Below, piece by piece: positions 26,295 through 30,907 of a stretch of DNA of 30,907 nt (position 1 is the first letter of the stretch; the number at the start of each line of letters is the position of its first letter). The translations under genes and the position numbers were made by a program. Origin of the DNA: an uncultured Bacilli bacterium (lineage in GTDB: Bacteria; Bacillota_I; Bacilli_A; RF39; UBA660); contig CALVVV010000005.1 in assembly GCA_944363995.1 (NCBI GenBank), positions 1-30,907 of the forward strand, read 5' to 3'. The notes beneath the pieces were generated by a model that ran no database searches, was not told where the DNA came from, and was given only the letters and a program-made list of their open reading frames with translations.

Positions 26295-26442
26295 ATTATT
26301 AATGATAACATTTCCTATTTTCATTTTATTTTTATACCTTAAAACAAGAAAAAACATTATTTATTCATGATTTTTAAATATATTGATATAAATAAATTTT
26401 GTATACTATATAAAAAATACAATATTACATTAAATAGTTATT

Positions 26443-26475
26443 GAATTTATACTTAAAGATATGCTATTTTAATCT
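26443..26475 (+). promoter_or_regulatory. Candidate promoter for agrA-agrC
   Basis: TTGAAT near 26443 and TATTTT near 26466 are spaced about 17-18 bp, ending roughly 20 bp before the GGGGTG ribosome binding site of agrA. The match is modest. Confidence 0.35.
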
Positions 26476-26492
26476 CGTGTGGGGTGAAAAAT

Positions 26493-27200
26493 ATGTTAAG
26501 AATTGCAATATGTGATGATTCACTTTCTGAATTAACTTCAATTAATGATATATTAGTAAATTTCTTACATTCACATAACATAGAATATGAAATTGAGTTA
26601 TTTGATAATGGAAATTCACTTTTAAACTCAATAATTAGTTTTGATTTAATTTTATTAGATATCGAAATGAATGGAAAAAATGGAATAGAAGTAGCACAAG
26701 AAATAAGAACTTTTAATAGTGATTCTAAAATAATATTTATTACTAACTCTACTTCTATAAATTACTTACGAGATGGCTACAAGGTAAAAGCTGACAGATA
26801 CTTCGTAAAACCTATCAATCAACAAGAATTCAATTTTGAAGTCAGTGCAGTTATCAAAGAACAATTAATAGATAACAAATTTATTTTGGACAAAAGAATA
26901 GGCACACACAAATTGTATCTAAAAAGCATAATCTATATAGAGTTTTATAATCGTAAAACAATAATACATACAAAAAATGGCGAAATTCATACTTACATAA
27001 CGATAAAAGAGTGGATTTCATTACTTAATAATTATCATTTTTCTCAAATCCACAAAGGTTACATTATAAATCTATCTTTTATTGATCGCATAGATACAGA
27101 ATCTCTTGTTATATTAAACGATATAATATTACCCATAGGAAGAAAATACAAAGACAAATTTAAATCTGATTATTATATGTTTATAGGGAAGAAAATCTAA
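26493..27200 (+). CDS. agrA: AgrA-type LytTR response regulator
   Basis: A 235-residue response regulator: receiver domain 1-120 with acidic pair Asp8/Asp9, phosphoacceptor Asp56 (LILLDIEMN), Thr84 (FITNST) and Lys106 (FVKP). It is followed by a LytTR DNA-binding domain (about 130-230: YIEFYNRKTIIHT...HKGYIINLSFI). The partner is the AgrC-like kinase whose ATG follows the stop by one base. The start ATG 26493 is preferred, 5 bp after GGGGTGA, over the GTG at 26484 that overlaps this site. It would bind direct repeats upstream of its targets when the peptide signal accumulates; the biosynthetic operon is a possible target but no clear site was found. Confidence 0.9.
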   Translation: MLRIAICDDSLSELTSINDILVNFLHSHNIEYEIELFDNGNSLLNSIISFDLILLDIEMNGKNGIEVAQEIRTFNSDSKIIFITNSTSINYLRDGYKVKADRYFVKPINQQEFNFEVSAVIKEQLIDNKFILDKRIGTHKLYLKSIIYIEFYNRKTIIHTKNGEIHTYITIKEWISLLNNYHFSQIHKGYIINLSFIDRIDTESLVILNDIILPIGRKYKDKFKSDYYMFIGKKI

Positions 27201-27201
27201 T

Positions 27202-28494
27202 ATGTTTTTTAGATATCTGCTCAATAACATTATTCTCATTAATATTTTTCTTTGGTATAATAACCATATATTTATATCAAAAAGAAAATGGAATTTTATA
27301 AATTGCATATGGATTGTTGTTTTATTGATATTAAAAAGTTTTTTTAATATTTTTCAATCTTTTGGAACAAATTTATTTATATCTGTTTTAATATATCTTA
27401 TTATTTCAGTTGTGTATTTTGATAGTGACTTAACAAAAAGAATTGTTTTTATTGGATTTTATATTTGTTCTACTTTTATTTCTGAAATAAACGTTTATTT
27501 GTTATTGAATTATTTAACAACAAAAATATCTTTAATAAACTTAGATATATGGATTTATGATTTAATTGGCAGTATACTGAGTGCATTAACTCTATTTTGT
27601 ATAATTTACTTGATTACAACACTTAAAAACATTAAAAAATTAACCGATAGCAAAGGAATATGGTATCTCATTATACTACCAATAATTTCTATAATGATCA
27701 TTACTTCAATAATATATTTTAAAATTTTAACTATTAATCCTATTCTTGTCTTTTTACTTACATCAAGCATTATTATTTATAACCTTATAGTTTGCATAGG
27801 ATTTGCTGATATATTAAAATCGAAAAATATACTCATTGAAAATGAACAATTAAAAAATCAAGAACTACACTATAAATTATTAGAAGAAAAATTTAACAAT
27901 TCAAGACTATTTATTCATGATTTTAAAAAACATATTAATTTAATTAATGAGTTTATAAAAAATGGTGATTATAAAGGAATTAATGAGTACATATCCGAAC
28001 TATATGAAGAAATAAAAACTGATGAAAATCTAGTTATCACTGGAAATCAATTGATAGATTTAATAATAAACACAAATAAAGATACTCTTAAACAATATGA
28101 TATTAGTATAAAACATGATGTACGAATTAAAAATATTGACACTATAAAAACTATAGATTTCAATATAGTTTTTTCAAACCTCTTGGATAATGCTATTGAA
28201 AGCTGTATAAAAGATGGTGGACATTTCATAAAAATAAAATTAGATATTATAAATGACTTAATTATTTTAAAAGTTATTAATCCTTGTAATCAATATGATC
28301 AAAATATAATAACAACAAAAAGTAATAAAGATTATCACGGTTTGGGAATCTTAAACATAAAAAGAATCTCATATAAATATAAAGGATATACTAAATTTTC
28401 TTATGATAATGAATATAACATTTTTACTGCGACTGTAATATTTAATGCACAAAATGAAAAAAATGACAAAGATGCCACACATAACAATTTTTAA
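27202..28494 (+). CDS. agrC: AgrC-type peptide-sensing histidine kinase
   Basis: A 430-residue GHKL kinase. About six membrane helices fill residues 1-205. A coiled linker (210-235) leads to the phosphoacceptor His239 (FIHDFKKHINLI), then an ATPase domain with the N-box NLLDNAIES (327-335; Asn330) and G-box HGLGILN (379-385). The long hydrophobic sensor is typical of receptors for cyclic thiolactone or lactone peptides. It is one base downstream of agrA and separated from agrD by about 500 bp holding a terminator. The cognate signal is probably the peptide from the agrD gene downstream. Confidence 0.9.
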   Translation: MFFRYLLNNIILINIFLWYNNHIFISKRKWNFINCIWIVVLLILKSFFNIFQSFGTNLFISVLIYLIISVVYFDSDLTKRIVFIGFYICSTFISEINVYLLLNYLTTKISLINLDIWIYDLIGSILSALTLFCIIYLITTLKNIKKLTDSKGIWYLIILPIISIMIITSIIYFKILTINPILVFLLTSSIIIYNLIVCIGFADILKSKNILIENEQLKNQELHYKLLEEKFNNSRLFIHDFKKHINLINEFIKNGDYKGINEYISELYEEIKTDENLVITGNQLIDLIINTNKDTLKQYDISIKHDVRIKNIDTIKTIDFNIVFSNLLDNAIESCIKDGGHFIKIKLDIINDLIILKVINPCNQYDQNIITTKSNKDYHGLGILNIKRISYKYKGYTKFSYDNEYNIFTATVIFNAQNEKNDKDATHNNF

Positions 28495-28696
28495 TAACTA
28501 AATGATTTAACAATCAAAAAAAGTAAGGTTTATTTAATCTTAATATTTTACTTTCAAATTTAGCATTATGCTTGCTTGGTGGCATTACAAATAATAAAAA
28601 AGTCTATCTAATAAAATTAGAGAAATTAAAAAATTTCAGAAATGTGTATAATTGAATATCTCACTTTGAAAATTGAGTAGTGTTACTCGTATAATG

Positions 28697-28737
28697 TCGT
28701 CATCACAATAGTGTGATGACGATTTTCTTATATTTTT
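28697..28737 (+). terminator. Strong terminator after agrAC
   Basis: TCGTCATCACA (28697-28707), loop ATAG, TGTGATGACGA (28712-28722), then TTTTCTTATATTTTT: a perfect 11-bp stem with a U-rich tail. It splits the agr locus into two transcription units. Confidence 0.85.
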
Positions 28738-28809
28738 GTTTTTCATTTATATAATAGAATTGTAAAGATTTCTCACCTTACAATGTTATCCTAACCGAGA
28801 ACTTGACTA

Positions 28810-28908
28810 AGAACTCATCATAAAATTATCAAAATGCAACTATTGTTGATAAGTATATAAATGTCATTGTAATTAGTGCAACTGGAAGTGGAAAAACATA
28901 TGTTGTTT
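28810..28908 (+). pseudogene. IstB-like ATPase fragment (IS21-type relic)
   Basis: One frame reads NATIVDKYINVIVISATGSGK followed by TYVV and a stop. The ATGSGKTY P-loop, preceded by a short acidic/aromatic stretch and NVIV, resembles the Walker A region of IS21 IstB helper ATPases. Nothing else of the gene remains, so this is a small relic with moderate support. Confidence 0.35.
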
Positions 28909-28992
28909 GAACAATTTTTTCGTAGTTTATTCAATCTATATTTTCTTTTACCATTTTTCATGTATAGTATACCTATACGAGGAGGTATATAT

Positions 28993-29148
28993 ATGTCAAA
29001 ATTATTTATTCAAACTAAAAATCAAATGTATAAGTTATTAGCCTTTATTTTATTTGGACTAGGTGTTTTTTCAATCAATTCATCTTGTGATTTAATTTTT
29101 TATCAGCAAGAAGAACCAACAAGTTTAAAGAGATTTAGTAAAAGATGA
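28993..29148 (+). CDS. agrD: AgrD-type autoinducing-peptide precursor
   Basis: A 51-residue precursor: amphipathic N-terminus (MSKLFIQTKNQMYKLLAFIL), a hydrophobic stretch, the signal segment SINSSCDLIF, and the acidic C-terminal recognition tail YQQEEPTSLKRF. By the Cys-plus-four rule of AgrD peptides the ring would be CDLIF, a thiolactone between Cys32 and Phe36, with a short exocyclic tail (for example NSS). The start ATG 28993 has GAGGAGG 7 bp upstream; longer in-frame starts further upstream would bury the amphipathic end. It overlaps agrB by ATGA. The exact N-terminal cut is unknown. Confidence 0.85.
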   Translation: MSKLFIQTKNQMYKLLAFILFGLGVFSINSSCDLIFYQQEEPTSLKRFSKR

Positions 29149-29705
29149 ATTTAATTGATAAACTCATAACTAGAGGAATTATCAGAAAAGAAGATACAGA
29201 CTTATATGAATATTCTATAAATATTCTAAAAAGCTATATCTTTTTTACTATAATTATAATTTTAGCTAACCTCTTTACAAAAAACTTTAAATCTACTATC
29301 TTATTTTTAATCATATTTTTTTCTTTAAGAAAATATTGTGGTGGATTTCATTTTGATCATAAGTTAACATGTTTTCTTTTTTCAGTTGTTTTAACTATAT
29401 TGATTCCAATAATTTCTAATTACCTTTTTATGTCTAGTCTAAATATTATATTTTTACAATTAGTTATATCTATACTGCTAATATGTTTTCCTATTATAGA
29501 AATCCCTCAAAAAAAACTTATTGATACTGAAAAAAAGCATTACAAACTTGTAAGCATAAAAATATTATTCACTTTATTCATAGTAAATATCTGTTGCCTT
29601 TACTTTAAATTTTATAAAATTTCTATTATATTTTTAATATCAATAATATTATCTTTTTTTTCAGTTTTATTTGGATATTTTAAATATATGAGAATTACTA
29701 AGTAA
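29145..29705 (+). CDS. agrB: AgrB-type peptidase/cyclase for AgrD
   Basis: A 186-residue integral membrane cysteine endopeptidase that cuts the AgrD tail, forms the cyclic ester and supports export. The catalytic pair His69 (GGFH) and Cys76 (KLTC) has the family's 7-residue spacing, after RKYCGG. Four to six membrane helices follow. It is translationally coupled to agrD (4-bp overlap). The order agrA-agrC, agrD-agrB differs from the staphylococcal agrB-D-C-A, and the locus lies on an element. Confidence 0.93.
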   Translation: MNLIDKLITRGIIRKEDTDLYEYSINILKSYIFFTIIIILANLFTKNFKSTILFLIIFFSLRKYCGGFHFDHKLTCFLFSVVLTILIPIISNYLFMSSLNIIFLQLVISILLICFPIIEIPQKKLIDTEKKHYKLVSIKILFTLFIVNICCLYFKFYKISIIFLISIILSFFSVLFGYFKYMRITK

Positions 29706-29813
29706 GAGCCTCAAAATCTAGATTGATTTCATATAAAAGATATCTTAAATTTATTAACCGCTAATGAACTGAAAAAAGTTATATCATATAATTTAATTTT
29801 AAAAGTTAATTTT

Positions 29814-29841
29814 AAAAGTGGATCAAAAAATTCACTTTTTT
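29814..29841 (+). terminator. Terminator of agrDB
   Basis: AAAAGTGGA (29814-29822) pairs with TTCACTTTT (29831-29839) with one G-T pair, loop of 8, followed by a T-run. Confidence 0.65.
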
Positions 29842-30189
29842 GTTTATATGTTTTATTATGGTTCAATCAAAATTTATTCTTTTCTTTTAATCCGTGTAAT
29901 ATTTTTTATAGATTAAAAAATAATTATAAATACTTTATATAGATGCAGTATGTACAATTCAACTGTATTATAAGCAATTAATATTTACTAGTATCTAATA
30001 AATAATACTATGTTTTAAAAATATTACAGAAAGTTAGCTTATGGACTTTGTATATAAACGCTTTATTTAAATTTATATAATTAATATAAATTAATAGCAT
30101 ATCAATTATTCAAAAACCAAATAATAATTATCAAACAAAGGTTATATCTACTATTATTCGATATCTATCAATATAAAAAACAATAATTA

Positions 30190-30198
30190 TGGTATGAT
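30190..30198 (+). promoter_or_regulatory. Candidate extended -10 promoter of the sigma-like gene
   Basis: TGGTATGAT (30190-30198) fits TGnTATnAT. The -35 region is poor, as is usual with extended -10 promoters. The leader would be about 190 bases. Confidence 0.4.
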
Positions 30199-30284
30199 TT
30201 AAATTCCTTACTACTCTAAACTTGAAAGGAAAGATTCATAATTAAATCTAATTTTTATAATCTTCTTCATTATTATATATACAG

Positions 30285-30337
30285 AGAAGAAATTAATAGA
30301 TTGTTTTTATATCATTCTATTAATTTCTTCTTTTTTT
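30285..30337 (+). terminator. 16-bp leader hairpin with T-run (attenuator candidate)
   Basis: AGAAGAAATTAATAGA (30285-30300) pairs perfectly with TCTATTAATTTCTTCT (30316-30331), loop 15 bases, followed by T7. It lies between the candidate promoter and the sigma-like gene, so it would stop most transcripts unless bypassed. Confidence 0.75.
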
Positions 30338-30356
30338 ATGCTCGTCCACCTCCATT

Positions 30357-30386
30357 CCTTTCTTTGAATTCAATTCCAAAGAAAGG
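30357..30386 (+). promoter_or_regulatory. Hairpin sequestering the ribosome binding site
   Basis: CCTTTCTTTG (30357-30366) and CAAAGAAAGG (30377-30386) form a perfect 10-bp stem. The right arm contains the AAAGGAG ribosome binding site (30382-30388) of the next gene, so folding would block initiation. Confidence 0.65.
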
Positions 30387-30397
30387 AGCAACAATGA

Positions 30398-30865
30398 GTG
30401 GTTATATTTGATTATAAAAAAAGAGACTTCAAAGAAATTAAAATAGATAACAATAAGAAATATTTTATTAAAATTGGTAAGAAATTTATAGAAGTTCCCA
30501 TAGAAGTATATAGAATATACAAAGCTGATTATATGAAAACATATAGATTATTAAAAAGAATACAAGGACTTTCTCAAATAACTTATGAAGAAGATTTCAT
30601 GCTAAATAACATTATAGGTATTGATAAATATTATATTGAACAAATCAATAAAGAAGAATTAATACATAATCTATCTAAAGCAATAAAATTATTGAATGAT
30701 GAGCAATATTTTATTATATATTCAATATTTTTTAAGGAAGAAACTGAAGCGTCAGTTGCTAAAAAATTAAATATATCTCAACAAGCATTGAACTGGAAGA
30801 AGAAAAAAATTCTTCTTTTTTTAAAAAATCATTTGTTAAACTCGTCAAACAGTAACGAATCCTAG
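30398..30865 (+). CDS. Sigma-70 region-4-like regulator of the conjugative element
   Basis: A 155-residue protein. The N-terminal half (VIFDYKKRDFKEIKIDN...FIEVPIEVYRIYKADY) matches the style of small sigma-like proteins in Tn1549/CTn regulatory modules. The C-terminal part (about 105-145, LNDEQYFIIYSIFFKEETEA then SVAKKLNISQQALNWKKKKI) is a region-4-type helix-turn-helix. The start is GTG 30398, 9 bp after AAAGGAG. A five-codon frame from ATG 30394 (MSGYI, stop) overlaps it with ideal spacing and could couple or limit initiation. It probably acts on excision or transfer genes; the exact target is unknown. Confidence 0.75.
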   Translation: MVIFDYKKRDFKEIKIDNNKKYFIKIGKKFIEVPIEVYRIYKADYMKTYRLLKRIQGLSQITYEEDFMLNNIIGIDKYYIEQINKEELIHNLSKAIKLLNDEQYFIIYSIFFKEETEASVAKKLNISQQALNWKKKKILLFLKNHLLNSSNSNES

Positions 30866-30900
30866 TGAGAAGGCAATTCTCAGAAAGGAGGCCATCTAAC

Positions 30901-30907
30901 ATGGCAA
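30901..30907 (+). CDS. Start of the next gene (cut by the window)
   Basis: ATGGCAA at the window end is preceded by AGAAAGGAGG (30883-30892), a strong ribosome binding site 8 bp upstream. Only Met-Ala is visible. In elements of this type a small regulatory or excision gene often follows here; that is not shown. Confidence 0.55.

Larger units (their letters stand above)
28495..28992. other. Spacer between agrC and agrD with terminator and IstB relic
   Basis: No complete gene. It contains a perfect 11-bp hairpin terminator (28697-28722), a 100-bp fragment resembling an IstB-type ATPase (28810-28908), and immediately before agrD a candidate -10 TATAGT (28963-28968) followed by GAGGAGG (28979-28985). 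Confidence 0.5.
29706..30393. other. Intergenic region between agrB and the sigma-like gene
   Basis: No gene is seen in about 690 bp. It holds the agrB terminator (29814-29841), a candidate extended -10 promoter (30190-30198), a second very strong hairpin (30285-30337) and a Shine-Dalgarno-sequestering hairpin (30357-30386), i.e. a long structured leader for the next gene. Confidence 0.6.

Noticed and set aside
28533..28660. Possible short Gly-Gly peptide (LALCLLGGITNNKKVYL)
   Set aside because: No start codon with a ribosome binding site and no export gene for a double-glycine leader nearby; probably chance or a relic.
28876..28992. Longer agrD precursor starting upstream
   Set aside because: Residues before Met at 28993 are not AgrD-like, and GAGGAGG fits the 28993 start.
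1..30907. CRISPR arrays, tRNA or rRNA genes
   Set aside because: No regular spaced repeats, no cloverleaf with CCA-type ends and no rRNA-like conserved blocks were seen.

Overview
This window is AT-rich DNA from a low-GC Firmicute. Gene style, strong AGGAGG-type ribosome binding sites and an agr-type peptide signalling locus fit a gut Bacillota. An Erysipelotrichia or Clostridia host is plausible, but I cannot name the species. The left edge carries conjugation genes of the Tn1549/CTn type: a 5'-truncated VirB4/TraE ATPase and a CwlT-like muramidase/CHAP hydrolase. The right edge carries a small sigma-70 region-4-like gene of the kind found in the regulatory module of such elements. The roughly 26 kb between them looks like cargo in an integrative conjugative element: more AT-rich, with many broken genes and insertion-sequence traces.

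Layout. 1-3960: conjugation genes. 4000-5300: two broken exported-protein genes and a relic end of an ISL3-type element. 5444-9259 (minus): a 1271-residue protein with an N-terminal metallophosphoesterase, a central NACHT/STAND-type NTPase and a C-terminal YfbR/HDDC2-like HD domain, a likely defence protein. 9472-11447: gene wrecks (an unknown gene, a DUF1284 gene, a PP-loop sugar-amidotransferase-like gene) with matching hairpins around the last two. 11842-15861 (minus): a DUF2712-type secreted protein followed by an ABC exporter operon (three membrane proteins, an ATPase and an anchored extracellular protein). 16331-23647 (minus): a five-gene biosynthetic operon. 23987-24533: an XRE regulator and a small partner. 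24671-26294: an ISL3-family insertion with 8-bp target duplications and a decayed transposase. 26493-29705: an agr system in the order agrA-agrC, then agrD-agrB. 30394-30907: sigma-like gene and the start of the next gene.

The most interesting content is the biosynthetic operon. Its genes encode (1) a phosphopantetheinyl transferase fused to an alpha-oxoamine synthase, with a frameshift close to its start, (2) a glycine-amidinotransferase-family enzyme with its catalytic Asp/His/Cys intact, (3) a GT1-type glycosyltransferase, (4) a fatty acyl-AMP ligase with a C-terminal carrier-protein domain, and (5) an MFS exporter. Read together they predict that a fatty acid is activated and loaded on the carrier, condensed with an amino acid to an alpha-aminoketone, amidinated from arginine, glycosylated and exported. 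Pairing an alpha-oxoamine synthase with an amidinotransferase recalls SxtA/SxtG at the start of saxitoxin synthesis, but the acyl source and setting differ. A guanidino-ketone of this kind could cyclise to a 2-aminoimidazole; that is inference. The nearby XRE gene and agr system are candidate regulators. The top candidates for something undescribed are this operon and the phosphoesterase-NTPase-HD protein.
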